A DNA stretch of 8,418 nucleotides. Origin: Roseovarius sp. GTDB taxonomy: Bacteria > Pseudomonadota > Alphaproteobacteria > Rhodobacterales > Rhodobacteraceae. Location of the stretch: the NCBI GenBank assembly GCA_023260815.1, contig JALQUE010000032.1:1-8418 (forward strand), in the 5' to 3' direction. Below, in pieces: positions 1 to 5,780 of this stretch (within the stretch, counting starts at the first letter, position 1; every line of letters begins with the position of its first letter). Both the position numbers and the translations under genes were made by a program. Under the pieces are notes generated by a model. It did no database searches, was not told the DNA's origin, and saw only the letters and a list, made by a program, of their open reading frames with translations.

Positions 1-350
1 GTCTGCGCCTCTTCCCCGCCGCGCCCGAACACGAACGGATCGCCGCCCTTGAGCCGCAGCACCCGTTTGCCCGCCCGTGCCAGATCGACCAGCCTCAGTG
101 AAATGTCGCGTTGCTTTGCCGAAGGTTTGCCGCCGCGTTTGCCGGCATAGATGCGCTCGGCCTGCGGCGCCCAATCCAGGATGCCCTCTTGCACCAGCGC
201 GTCGTAGATCACCACATCCGCCTGACGCAAGGCGTTGACGGCATGCAGGGTCAGCAGACCCGGATCGCCGGGGCCGGCACCGCACAGCCAGACCCAGCCA
301 GGTTGCAGAACGGGCCAGTCGGCTTGGGGAAGGGAAAGTGAATCGCTCAT
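1..350 (-). CDS. cobA: Uroporphyrinogen-III C-methyltransferase (SUMT), N-terminal part, cut by window edge
   Basis: SUMT uses S-adenosylmethionine to methylate uroporphyrinogen III at C2 and C7, giving precorrin-2, the branch point to cobalamin and siroheme; it is cytoplasmic. Only the first 116 residues are visible, starting at ATG 350-348 and running off the left edge. Two family signatures are present: the glycine-rich GAGPGDPGLLT at residues 24-34 and GGDPFVFGRGGEE at 102-114, part of the SAM/substrate cleft. The reading frame is open throughout. It lies divergent from cbiD across a 142-base spacer, which fits a cobalamin role rather than siroheme. The protein appears to be a stand-alone SUMT, because it begins almost directly with the methyltransferase fold and has no N-terminal CysG oxidase/ferrochelatase domain; a C-terminal fusion cannot be excluded. 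The ribosome-binding site is weak. Other corrin methyltransferases share the fold, but these two motifs favour SUMT. Confidence 0.93.
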   Translation of the reverse strand, partial: MSDSLSLPQADWPVLQPGWVWLCGAGPGDPGLLTLHAVNALRQADVVIYDALVQEGILDWAPQAERIYAGKRGGKPSAKQRDISLRLVDLARAGKRVLRLKGGDPFVFGRGGEEAQ

Positions 351-449
351 GGATTTCTGTATGCCCTGACTTGGGCGCGCGTGAAAGGTTGCAAACGACA
401 CGCTGGCCGGTGTGCTGCGACATCCGCGCCGTGTCTGAGCCGGAAATTT

Positions 450-459
450 GCCAATTGGC
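450..459. repeat. Perfect 10-bp palindrome overlapping the candidate -35 element
   Basis: GCCAATTGGC is a perfect palindrome. It covers the first five bases of the proposed -35 of the cbiD operon in the cobA/cbiD divergent spacer. A repressor or activator half-site pair is possible, but a 10-base palindrome can also arise by chance. The rest of the 351-492 spacer shows no other strong element. Confidence 0.35.
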
Positions 460-483
460 CTTGCCCCGACGCGGCTCTATAGT
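455..483 (+). promoter_or_regulatory. Candidate sigma70-type promoter of the cbiD operon
   Basis: TTGGCC (455-460) and TATAGT (478-483) are separated by 17 bases, a reasonable -35/-10 pair. The predicted transcription start is near 490, only about three bases before the cbiD ATG at 493. No Shine-Dalgarno sequence precedes that ATG, so the transcript may be leaderless or have an ultra-short leader. This is a pattern match by eye only. Confidence 0.4.
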
Positions 484-492
484 CCGCCCGAG

Positions 493-1545
493 ATGAGCCG
501 CAAACCCGCCAAGGAGCTGCGACGTGGCTGGACCACGGGCGCCTGTGCCACCGCCGCCACGCGCGCGGCGCTTATGATGCTATGGGGCGAGGGGCCGCCT
601 GCGCGGGTGACAATCACCCTGCCCAAGGGCGAGACGCCCGCGTTCGATATCGTTCAGGCCCGACACGGCGATGGCTGGGCAGAGGCGGGGGTGATCAAGG
701 ATGCCGGCGACGATCCGGATGTGACCCATGGTGCGCTGATCATGGTCCGTGTCACGGCCTGTTGCGCCGGAAAAGGGGTGGTGTTCCGTGCGGGGGACGG
801 TGTGGGCATGGTGACCATGCCGGGCTTGCCCATCGCGCCGGGCGAGCCTGCGATCAACCCCGTGCCGCGCCAGATGATGATCCAAACCGTCGAAGACATG
901 GCCGAACGCCTATGCGAATCCCCCGATATCGAGATCATGATCTCGGTTCCCGGCGGTCAGGCGCTTGCGCAGAAGACATGGAACCCGCGGCTTGGCATCA
1001 AGGGTGGGATATCGATCCTCGGGACCACGGGCATCGTGCGCCCGTTTTCCTGTGCGGCGTGGATTGCCTCGATCCATCGCGGGATCGACGTGGCCCGTGG
1101 GGCAGGCCACAACCATGTGGCGGGCTGCACGGGGGCCACCAGCGAAAAGACCGTGCAGACGCTCTATGGTTTGCCCGACACCGCGATGCTCGACATGGGA
1201 GATTTTGTTGGTGGTTTGCTGAAATACCTGGCGAAACATCCTGTGCCGCGCATCACCATCGGTGGCGGGATCGGCAAGATGACCAAGCTGGCCCAGGGCG
1301 CCCGCGATCTGCATTCGGGCCGCAGCCAGGTGGATTTTGATCAGCTGGCCAAGGTGCTGGCGGAACCCGAGGTGACGTTCATGAACACGGCGCTACAAGC
1401 CTATGACACGATTGGCGCACCGATGGCCGACTGGGTTGCAGACGCCGCATTGCACAGCGTGCGCGCCATGCTCCCGCCCGAGGTGGTCGCGGACACGGTC
1501 GTGATCGACCGCGAGGGCCGGATCATCGCAAGGGCCGGCGCATGA
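493..1545 (+). CDS. cbiD: Cobalt-precorrin-5B (C1)-methyltransferase CbiD
   Basis: CbiD transfers a methyl group from S-adenosylmethionine to C1 of the corrin ring precursor during ring contraction in cobalamin synthesis; it is cytoplasmic. The 350-residue length is typical for the family. Conserved stretches are GWTTGACATAA at residues 12-22, KDAGDDPDVTHG at 69-80, GDGVGMVT at 101-108, INPVPRQMM at 121-129 and GGISILGTTGIVRP at 171-184. I chose ATG 493 because family members begin a few residues before the GWTTG motif. A TTG at 448 would add 15 residues (MPIGLAPTRLYSPPE) that resemble no part of the family and would overlap the likely promoter. The stop codon overlaps the cobK start as ATGA at 1542-1545. 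CbiD belongs to the anaerobic (early cobalt) route; in the aerobic route CobF does this step, so the cell may use a mixed pathway. Confidence 0.95.
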   Translation: MSRKPAKELRRGWTTGACATAATRAALMMLWGEGPPARVTITLPKGETPAFDIVQARHGDGWAEAGVIKDAGDDPDVTHGALIMVRVTACCAGKGVVFRAGDGVGMVTMPGLPIAPGEPAINPVPRQMMIQTVEDMAERLCESPDIEIMISVPGGQALAQKTWNPRLGIKGGISILGTTGIVRPFSCAAWIASIHRGIDVARGAGHNHVAGCTGATSEKTVQTLYGLPDTAMLDMGDFVGGLLKYLAKHPVPRITIGGGIGKMTKLAQGARDLHSGRSQVDFDQLAKVLAEPEVTFMNTALQAYDTIGAPMADWVADAALHSVRAMLPPEVVADTVVIDREGRIIARAGA

Positions 1546-2270
1546 CGCTGCTCGTGCTGGCCGGGACTGGCGAGGCGCAGGTGATCGCGCGCGCCCTGGC
1601 CGCCGAGGGGCGACCCGCCATCGCGTCGCTGGCCGGGGCGACACGCGCGCCCAAGCCCACCGGGCTGCCCACGCGGATCGGTGGATTTGGCGGTGCCGAA
1701 GGATTTCGCGCCTATCTTGCGCAGGCGGGCATCACCGCCGTACTGGATGCCACGCATCCATTCGCATATCGGATCAGCCAGCGCAGCGCGGACATCTGTC
1801 ACAAGACGGGGCTGCCCTATTGCCAGGTTCTGCGCCCACCTTGGGAGCCTGAGACGGGCGATGACTGGACCTTGCTTGACCGTGAGGAGCAGGCCGCCGA
1901 TCACATCGCGCCGGGGGCCACGGTTTTTCTTGCCACTGGACGGCAGACGCTGGACCGGTTCGCCAATCTGTCGGCTTGCCGTCTGATATGTCGCCAGATC
2001 GACCCGCCCGAGGGGCCGTTTCCGTTTCCGAATGGCGACTTCCTGGTCGGGCGGCCGCCATTTTCGGTGGCGGATGAGGTCGAGACATTTTCGCGGCTCG
2101 GCATTGACTGGTTGATCGTCAAGAATGCCGGCGGCGACGTGCCGCGCACGAAATTGCATGCCGCGCGCCAACTTGGTATTCCTGTCATCATGCTCAACAG
2201 ACCGCAACAACCCGATGCCTTCCGGGTCGAAACCGCCCAGCAGGCGCTGGACTGGGTGGCATCCCTGTGA
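1542..2270 (+). CDS. cobK: Precorrin-6A / cobalt-precorrin-6A reductase
   Basis: This NADPH-dependent enzyme reduces the corrin macrocycle of precorrin-6A (CobK) or its cobalt form (CbiJ) to the dihydro product. The 242-residue protein has the expected two Rossmann-like halves. It shows an N-terminal LVLAGTGEA at residues 4-12, the family hallmark DATHPFA at 69-75, ATGR at 131-134, VKNAGG at 193-198 in the second half, and a C-terminal NRP at 219-221. Start ATG 1542 is fixed by a good Shine-Dalgarno sequence (AAGGG, 1530-1534, seven-base spacer) and by the four-base ATGA overlap with cbiD, which suggests translational coupling. Sequence alone does not tell the cobalt-free from the cobalt-bound substrate form; pairing with CbiD makes the latter possible. 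Confidence 0.93.
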   Translation: MTLLVLAGTGEAQVIARALAAEGRPAIASLAGATRAPKPTGLPTRIGGFGGAEGFRAYLAQAGITAVLDATHPFAYRISQRSADICHKTGLPYCQVLRPPWEPETGDDWTLLDREEQAADHIAPGATVFLATGRQTLDRFANLSACRLICRQIDPPEGPFPFPNGDFLVGRPPFSVADEVETFSRLGIDWLIVKNAGGDVPRTKLHAARQLGIPVIMLNRPQQPDAFRVETAQQALDWVASL

Positions 2271-2896
2271 CCGGGCGCGTCATCGAAACGCTGGCCGATG
2301 TCGAGGAAGGTGCGGCCCATCTGCGCGCGGCCTGTCCGCGCATGGCGCATGCCCATGATCTGACTGCGCCGCTGCCGCTGCGGCGGCGTCCAGACGGATT
2401 CGAACAACTGCTCAATGCGATCGTCAGCCAACAGGTCAGCGTGGCTGCGGCCGATGCCATCTGGTCACGGATGAAGGCCGCAAGGCTTACCGGGCCGCGC
2501 AAGATCCTGTGGGCCAGCGATGACGACCTGCGCGCCGCAGGCCTCAGCCGGCAGAAGATCCGCTATGCCCGCGCGCTGGCTGACGCGCGGATCGATTACC
2601 GCGCCTTGCGCGACGCGCCGACCGATCAGGTGATCGACATTCTGACAGAGGTGCCGGGCATCGGGGTCTGGACTGCAGAAATCTATGCGATGTTCAGCCT
2701 GGGGCGGGCGGATGTGTTCGCGCCGGGTGATCTGGCGTTGCAGGAGGGTGCCAAGCTTCTTTACGACTTGCCCGACCGGCCCAGTGAACGTGTGTTGCGC
2801 ACCATGTCCGAGGCGTGGCGCCCCTGGAGATCGGTCGCGGCGCGCATCTTGTGGGCCTATTATGCGCAACGCATCCGGCGCGAGGGCATCCGCTAG
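2267..2896 (+). CDS. AlkA-type DNA-3-methyladenine glycosylase (HhH-GPD family)
   Basis: Predicted monofunctional base-excision glycosylase that removes alkylated purines such as 3-methyladenine. The 209-residue protein has the HhH-GPD core: conserved QLLNAIVSQQVSVAAA at residues 47-62, the helix-hairpin-helix LTEVPGIGVWTAE at 126-138, and catalytic Asp155 in FAPGDLAL. Trp135 sits where AlkA has a Trp and endonuclease III has its lyase Lys, and there is no C-terminal four-cysteine iron-sulfur motif, so it is not Nth or MutY. WRPWRSVAARILW at 184-196 is typical of AlkA/MAG proteins. It lacks the extra N-terminal domain of the 282-residue E. coli AlkA and is closer in size to compact archaeal and yeast-like forms. 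The start is GTG 2267 in a GTGA overlap with the cobK stop, preceded by GGGTGG (2254-2259). No transcription terminator was seen after it. Confidence 0.92.
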   Translation: MTGRVIETLADVEEGAAHLRAACPRMAHAHDLTAPLPLRRRPDGFEQLLNAIVSQQVSVAAADAIWSRMKAARLTGPRKILWASDDDLRAAGLSRQKIRYARALADARIDYRALRDAPTDQVIDILTEVPGIGVWTAEIYAMFSLGRADVFAPGDLALQEGAKLLYDLPDRPSERVLRTMSEAWRPWRSVAARILWAYYAQRIRREGIR

Positions 2897-2986
2897 GTGC
2901 TCTGGCGGCTTGAAAAGACCAGCGCGATATTGCGCGATGACCGGCGCTGTGCGATGCGCTTGTGAAACAAAGGGGATAGTGACCAG

Positions 2987-3652
2987 ATGACACGCGTATT
3001 GCAGGCCGGCCGCAAGGAGCCGCTGTCCGGAACGACCCGCTCGGTTGTGGTGTTCTTGCACGGCTATGGAGCAAACGGGGCGGACCTTTTGGGGATTGCC
3101 GATGTGCTGGCCGAACATCTGCCGGACACGCTGTTCGTGGCGCCGGATGCGCCCGAGACGATTCCGATGATGCCGACCGGTTATCAGTGGTTTCCGATCC
3201 CTTGGATCGATGGATCCTCCGAAGAGGAGTCCGAGCGCGGGCTGTTGGCGGCGGCGAATGATCTGAATGCCTTTCTTGATGCGCTGATGGTGGATGAAGA
3301 TGTCATGCCCGAGCAGGTGGTTCTGTTCGGGTTCAGTCAGGGCACGATGATGGCGCTGCATGTCGCGCCACGCCGCGATGATCCGGTTGCGGGCATCGTT
3401 GCGTTCTCGGGGCGGCTGTTGCGGCCTGAATTGCTGGAGGATGAGGTGGTTTCGAGACCGCCGGTCATCCTGATTCATGGCGATGCCGATGACGTGGTGC
3501 CGCCGCAATCGTTGCCGCAGGCCGCCGAGGCGCTGCAGGCGGCGGGGTGGAAGGATGTCTATGCCCATGTCATGAAAGGCACCGCGCATGGCATCGCACC
3601 GGACGGGTTGCAGGTGGCGCTGGCCTTCATGCGCGACAAAATGAATTTCTGA
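2987..3652 (+). CDS. Alpha/beta hydrolase, phospholipase/carboxylesterase family
   Basis: Cytoplasmic serine esterase of the carboxylesterase II / acyl-protein thioesterase type; the natural substrate cannot be told from sequence. The 221 residues match the family length. The oxyanion-hole region VVVFLHGYGANGADL lies at residues 20-34. The nucleophile elbow GFSQG is at 115-119 (Ser117), the acid is most likely Asp168 in HGDADDVVPP by analogy with human APT1, and the base is His201 in GTAHGI, so the triad is complete. There is no signal peptide. The start ATG follows AGGGG (2971-2975) at a rather long eleven-base spacing. A 90-base spacer separates it from the glycosylase gene; no clear promoter or terminator was found there. 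Its end lies four bases from the convergent VOC gene, with no terminator between them. Confidence 0.9.
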   Translation: MTRVLQAGRKEPLSGTTRSVVVFLHGYGANGADLLGIADVLAEHLPDTLFVAPDAPETIPMMPTGYQWFPIPWIDGSSEEESERGLLAAANDLNAFLDALMVDEDVMPEQVVLFGFSQGTMMALHVAPRRDDPVAGIVAFSGRLLRPELLEDEVVSRPPVILIHGDADDVVPPQSLPQAAEALQAAGWKDVYAHVMKGTAHGIAPDGLQVALAFMRDKMNF

Positions 3653-3656
3653 AGGA

Positions 3657-4088
3657 TCAACCCCAGAGACGGGGTTCGGCAAATTCCAGTGAGTTTTCAG
3701 CGGGATCGCGGACATACAGGGACCGTGCGCCGTTGGGCCATTGAAAATCGGCGTCGATCTGGTGGCCGGTGGCGATGAGGCGTGTGCGCCATGTGTCGAT
3801 CTGGTCGGGCGTGGCGGAAAGACACAGGTGGCCGGGGCCGTGGGCGCCGTGGCCGGGGACGGGCATGGCGGGATCGGTGCTGCCTTGGGCGGTGGCGTCC
3901 GGGTTGAAGATCAACAGGATCGTTGGCCCGACACGGTAGAACACATGCCGCCCCTCGGCATACACAACTTCGGTCAATCCCAACACGCCGCCATAGAAAA
4001 TCCGAGCAGAGTCAAGGTCTTGCGCATAAAGAGATGCCTCGAGAATCGCGTCGGGAACGGGGGCTGGGGGCAAACTTCTGTCGGTCAT
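3657..4088 (-). CDS. VOC superfamily (glyoxalase/bleomycin-resistance/dioxygenase fold) protein
   Basis: A 143-residue single-chain member of the vicinal oxygen chelate fold. Two beta-alpha-beta-beta-beta modules can be seen: residues 14-63, opening with ILEASLYAQDLDSARIFYGGVLGL, and residues 84-138, opening with GPGHLCL and closing with DPAENSLEFAEP. Candidate metal ligands are Glu17, His87 and Glu135. The usual first-strand His is a Glu here, so metal binding is uncertain. The DPxxNxxEF ending is the commonest VOC signature. Possible roles are glutathione or fosfomycin-type transfer, glyoxalase-like isomerisation or an extradiol-type reaction; none can be chosen. Start ATG 4088 has GAGG seven bases upstream (plus-strand cctc at 4096-4099). 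It converges on the esterase gene with only four bases between the stop codons. Confidence 0.88.
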   Translation of the reverse strand: MTDRSLPPAPVPDAILEASLYAQDLDSARIFYGGVLGLTEVVYAEGRHVFYRVGPTILLIFNPDATAQGSTDPAMPVPGHGAHGPGHLCLSATPDQIDTWRTRLIATGHQIDADFQWPNGARSLYVRDPAENSLEFAEPRLWG

Positions 4089-4169
4089 GGCATGGCCTCG
4101 ACGTGGGTGCGGGGCCAGCTTGGCGCACAGGGTGGCACCCGGTCAAGCCCGTGCAGGGCCGGGAAAACC

Positions 4170-4178
4170 TGTGGATAA
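4170..4178 (-). promoter_or_regulatory. Consensus DnaA box
   Basis: TGTGGATAA on the plus strand is the exact reverse complement of the high-affinity DnaA box TTATCCACA. A given 9-mer is expected only about 0.06 times on both strands in 8.4 kb of random equal-composition DNA, and less in GC-rich DNA. It lies in the spacer between the VOC and HNH genes. Binding is inferred, not shown. Confidence 0.45.
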
Positions 4179-4214
4179 GTGTCATACGGGCGTTACCAGG
4201 GCGGATTACCCATC

Positions 4215-4239
4215 CCCCAGATATGCCGTATATGCGGGG
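4215..4239. repeat. Imperfect dyad directly upstream of the HNH gene promoter
   Basis: CCCC (4215-4218) and ATAT (4221-4224) are mirrored by ATAT (4230-4233) and GGGG (4236-4239) around a five-base centre. The dyad ends one base before the proposed -35 element, a position suited to an activator or repressor. It is imperfect: two bases on each side do not pair. Confidence 0.3.
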
Positions 4240-4240
4240 C

Positions 4241-4268
4241 TTGTCAGGTGACGAACACGATATATAGT
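4241..4268 (+). promoter_or_regulatory. Candidate sigma70-type promoter of the HNH endonuclease gene
   Basis: TTGTCA (4241-4246) and TATAGT (4263-4268) are 16 bases apart, a good match to a housekeeping promoter inside an unusually AT-rich patch. The predicted start of transcription is near 4275, giving a leader of about 70 bases. TTATCCAAA at 4268-4276, one base off the DnaA box consensus, overlaps the -10 and start site. Confidence 0.5.
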
Positions 4269-4280
4269 TATCCAAAGAAA

Positions 4281-4300
4281 GGGGCGGGATGTCCCGTCCC
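4281..4300 (+). promoter_or_regulatory. GC-rich hairpin in the HNH gene 5' leader
   Basis: GGGGCGGG and CCCGTCCC flank the tetraloop ATGT. As RNA this is an eight-pair stem with one G-U pair. It would form just after the proposed transcription start. There is no following T run, so it does not look like a terminator; it may stabilise the transcript or slow initiation. Confidence 0.4.
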
Positions 4301-4343
4301 GGGATCGGCATAGGGCGTGGATCGAGCGGGGGCAGTATGAAAG

Positions 4344-4928
4344 ATGGACGGTGAATTCAGAACCGAGTTCGTCCGGGAACCGGCGGCGCTGAGACAGACT
4401 CCGGCCTTGGTCCTGAACGCCGATTATCGGCCCTTGTCATATTACCCGTTATCGCTTTGGTCCTGGCAGGACGCGGTCAAGGCAGTTTATCTGGATCGTG
4501 TTGAAATCGTTGCAGAATATGAGAGCACGGTCCGAAGCCCAAGCACCGAAATTCGTCTTCCGAGTGTGATCGTTCTGAAAGATTTCGTGAAGCCGCAGAA
4601 GCGGGTTGCGTTTACGAGGTTCAATCTTTTCCTGAGGGATGAATTCTGTTGTCAGTATTGCGGGGCCAAGGGGGATTTGACCTTTGACCATGTCGTGCCG
4701 CGCGCCAGCGGGGGAATCACCAGTTGGGAAAACGTCGTCGCGGCCTGTAGCCGATGCAATTTGCGCAAAGGTTCCAAGAGCTTGCGGAAAGCGGGGATGA
4801 GCCTGCAAAAGCCACCGCGTCAACCGGGCGCAGAGCAGTTGCGCAATATGGGCCGCAAGTTTCCGCCCAATCACCTGCATGAAAGCTGGCTGGATTTCCT
4901 TTATTGGGATGCCGAGCTGGAGGCGTAA
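4344..4928 (+). CDS. HNH endonuclease family protein
   Basis: A 194-residue cytoplasmic protein with a zinc-structured HNH nuclease domain in its middle. Cys103-x2-Cys106 and Cys135-x2-Cys138 form the zinc-holding pairs. DHVVPRASGG at residues 115-124 carries the catalytic Asp115-His116, Asn130 lies in SWENVV, and Asn139 in CNLRKG completes the H-N-H set. The N-terminal 95 residues (PALVLNADYRPLSYYPLSLWSW and onward) are typical of a chromosomal HNH family widespread in bacteria. No intron, intein, phage packaging or restriction gene is next to it, so its substrate is unknown; DNA repair or processing is possible. The in-frame codon two before ATG 4344 is TGA, so no longer start exists. The Shine-Dalgarno is poor (G-run at 4328-4332). 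Two sampled 60-base lines are 47-48% GC, against 70% in one sampled line of the cobalamin operon. Confidence 0.92.
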   Translation: MDGEFRTEFVREPAALRQTPALVLNADYRPLSYYPLSLWSWQDAVKAVYLDRVEIVAEYESTVRSPSTEIRLPSVIVLKDFVKPQKRVAFTRFNLFLRDEFCCQYCGAKGDLTFDHVVPRASGGITSWENVVAACSRCNLRKGSKSLRKAGMSLQKPPRQPGAEQLRNMGRKFPPNHLHESWLDFLYWDAELEA

Positions 4929-4940
4929 GGCCCGGCTTGG

Positions 4941-5024
4941 ATGTGTACGGTTCGTACGAGTCCGACACGGGTTTGGGACCAAACAACGGTTGACTGACCG
5001 CAGGTGTGTCCCTTCCGTACACAT
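4941..5024 (+). repeat. Nested inverted repeats, possible structured leader or compound operator
   Basis: A perfect 10-base inverted repeat, ATGTGTACGG (4941-4950) and CCGTACACAT (5015-5024), encloses a second pair, GACAC (4964-4968) and GTGTC (5006-5010). Inside that are two small hairpins: GTTTG/CAAAC with loop GGAC (4971-4984) and CGGT/ACCG with a six-base loop (4987-5000). Together they could fold as a multi-branch RNA ahead of the membrane-protein gene. The first arm has competing partners: GTACG (4945-4949) also pairs with CGTAC at 4953-4957, and GTGT(A)CGG (4943-4950) also pairs with CCGACAC (4962-4968). I do not recognise a known RNA family. A DNA operator made of repeated related sites is an equal alternative. 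Confidence 0.4.
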
Positions 5025-5062
5025 ATGCCCGCCGCAGCGCCGCCGATATGCGAGGTCCGATG

Positions 5063-5662
5063 ATGCGACTGACCCGATCCGAAGCCGCCGTTGCCCTGTT
5101 CACGATCACCTATATCGTGGTGTTCACCGTCTGGTTCCTGTCGATCGGCAATGCGGAATTCATCGTTTATGTCGTCACGATGATCTGTCTTGTGACGCTG
5201 ATCGGGCTGTCGGCGCGCAAGGCGGCCTATCCGGTGGCGATGCTGTGGGCGCTGTCGATCTGGGGGCTGGCGCATATGGCTGGTGGCGGCGTGCCCGTGA
5301 GGGGGGCGGTGCTGTATAATCTGGTGCTGATCCCGCTGGTCGAGACGGACGCCTATGTCATCCTGAAATACGATCAACTGGTGCATGCCTACGGGTTCGG
5401 GGTGACGGCGTGGCTGTTGCGGCATCTGTTGATCCGGCATTTTCCCCGGACGGCGGGGACAGCCACGGCGCTGGTCTATCCGGTGATCGGGGCGATGGGG
5501 CTTGGATCGCTGAACGAGATGATCGAGTTCACGGCGGTCCTGATGGTGCCCGAGACGAATGTGGGCGGGTATTACAACACTGCGCTTGATCTGGTTTTCA
5601 ACGCGGCGGGGGCGGTGATGGCCATGGGGATCGCGGCCCTGGCCGAGCGGCGCGCGGTCTGA
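5063..5662 (+). CDS. Multi-pass inner membrane protein, YjdF/DUF2238-like
   Basis: A 199-residue integral membrane protein of unknown function. About six hydrophobic segments are visible, near residues 8-27, 31-49, 56-73, 108-126, 134-155 and 175-194. Conserved-looking polar residues within or beside membrane segments are His71 in HMAGGG, Asp104 and His108 in YDQLVHAYG, Glu152 and Glu155 in NEMIEF, and Asp176 and Asn180 in TALDLVFNAAGA. This pattern resembles the DUF2238 / E. coli YjdF family; the assignment is from memory of the pattern. GAGG at 5052-5055 is seven bases from ATG 5063 and four from ATG 5060, so I prefer 5063. A GTG at 5006 would add 19 residues but would place coding sequence inside the inverted-repeat element. 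A strong terminator follows about 50 bases after the stop. Confidence 0.8.
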   Translation: MRLTRSEAAVALFTITYIVVFTVWFLSIGNAEFIVYVVTMICLVTLIGLSARKAAYPVAMLWALSIWGLAHMAGGGVPVRGAVLYNLVLIPLVETDAYVILKYDQLVHAYGFGVTAWLLRHLLIRHFPRTAGTATALVYPVIGAMGLGSLNEMIEFTAVLMVPETNVGGYYNTALDLVFNAAGAVMAMGIAALAERRAV

Positions 5663-5715
5663 GCGGTGTGAGCCGACGATTCGGTGCGTGGTGGATGGCC
5701 GGTCGCTGGACAGGA

Positions 5716-5747
5716 AAAAGGCGCCGCTGCGGAGCAGGGCGCCTTTT
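5716..5747. terminator. Bidirectional intrinsic terminator
   Basis: AAAAGGCGCC (5716-5725) and GGCGCCTTTT (5738-5747) form a perfect ten-pair stem. The 12-base interior itself contains CTGC/GCAG, which can extend the stem. The A run on one side and T run on the other make it work in both directions, as suits its position between the plus-strand membrane-protein gene and the minus-strand bactofilin gene. Confidence 0.9.
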
Positions 5748-5780
5748 GCAAACTATGTGTCCCGGCGGGATGCCTGAAGG

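Noticed and set aside
448..492. TTG 448 as an upstream start for CbiD
   Set aside because: The 15 extra residues do not resemble the family N-terminus and would overlap the likely promoter and palindrome. ATG 493 fits the GWTTG motif position.
351..492. Cobalamin riboswitch in the cobA/cbiD spacer
   Set aside because: The 142-base spacer is short for this roughly 200-base element, and I find no B12-box-like sequence or characteristic core on either strand.
1401..2210. 269-codon minus-strand open frame opposite cobK
   Set aside because: It lies opposite cbiD and cobK, both of which have clear family motifs and coupled starts. It looks like a GC-driven shadow.
2897..2986. Terminator or promoter between the glycosylase and esterase genes
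   Set aside because: Only short GCGC-type repeats are present, with no T run, and no -35/-10 pair with acceptable spacing was found.
2465..3715. 416-codon open frame on the minus strand across the glycosylase and esterase genes
   Set aside because: It crosses two well-supported plus-strand genes and the end of the VOC gene, is Arg/His/Gln-rich and shows no domain. Such frames are common in high-GC DNA.
4170..4276. Replication origin
   Set aside because: There is only one perfect DnaA box, no cluster of boxes, and no dnaA, hemE, parAB or repABC gene nearby. A regulatory box or chance is more likely.
4344..4928. Homing endonuclease or phage HNH gene
   Set aside because: There is no intron, intein, terminase, portal or other phage or mobile gene around it, and its N-terminal half is that of a chromosomal HNH family.
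4941..5062. yjdF (azaaromatic) riboswitch controlling the YjdF-like gene
   Set aside because: That RNA is associated with the unrelated Firmicutes yjdF gene. The shared name is a coincidence and the sequence shows no recognisable match.
5006..5062. GTG 5006 as the start of the membrane protein
   Set aside because: It has no ribosome-binding site at good spacing and lies inside the inverted-repeat element. ATG 5063 has GAGG at seven bases.
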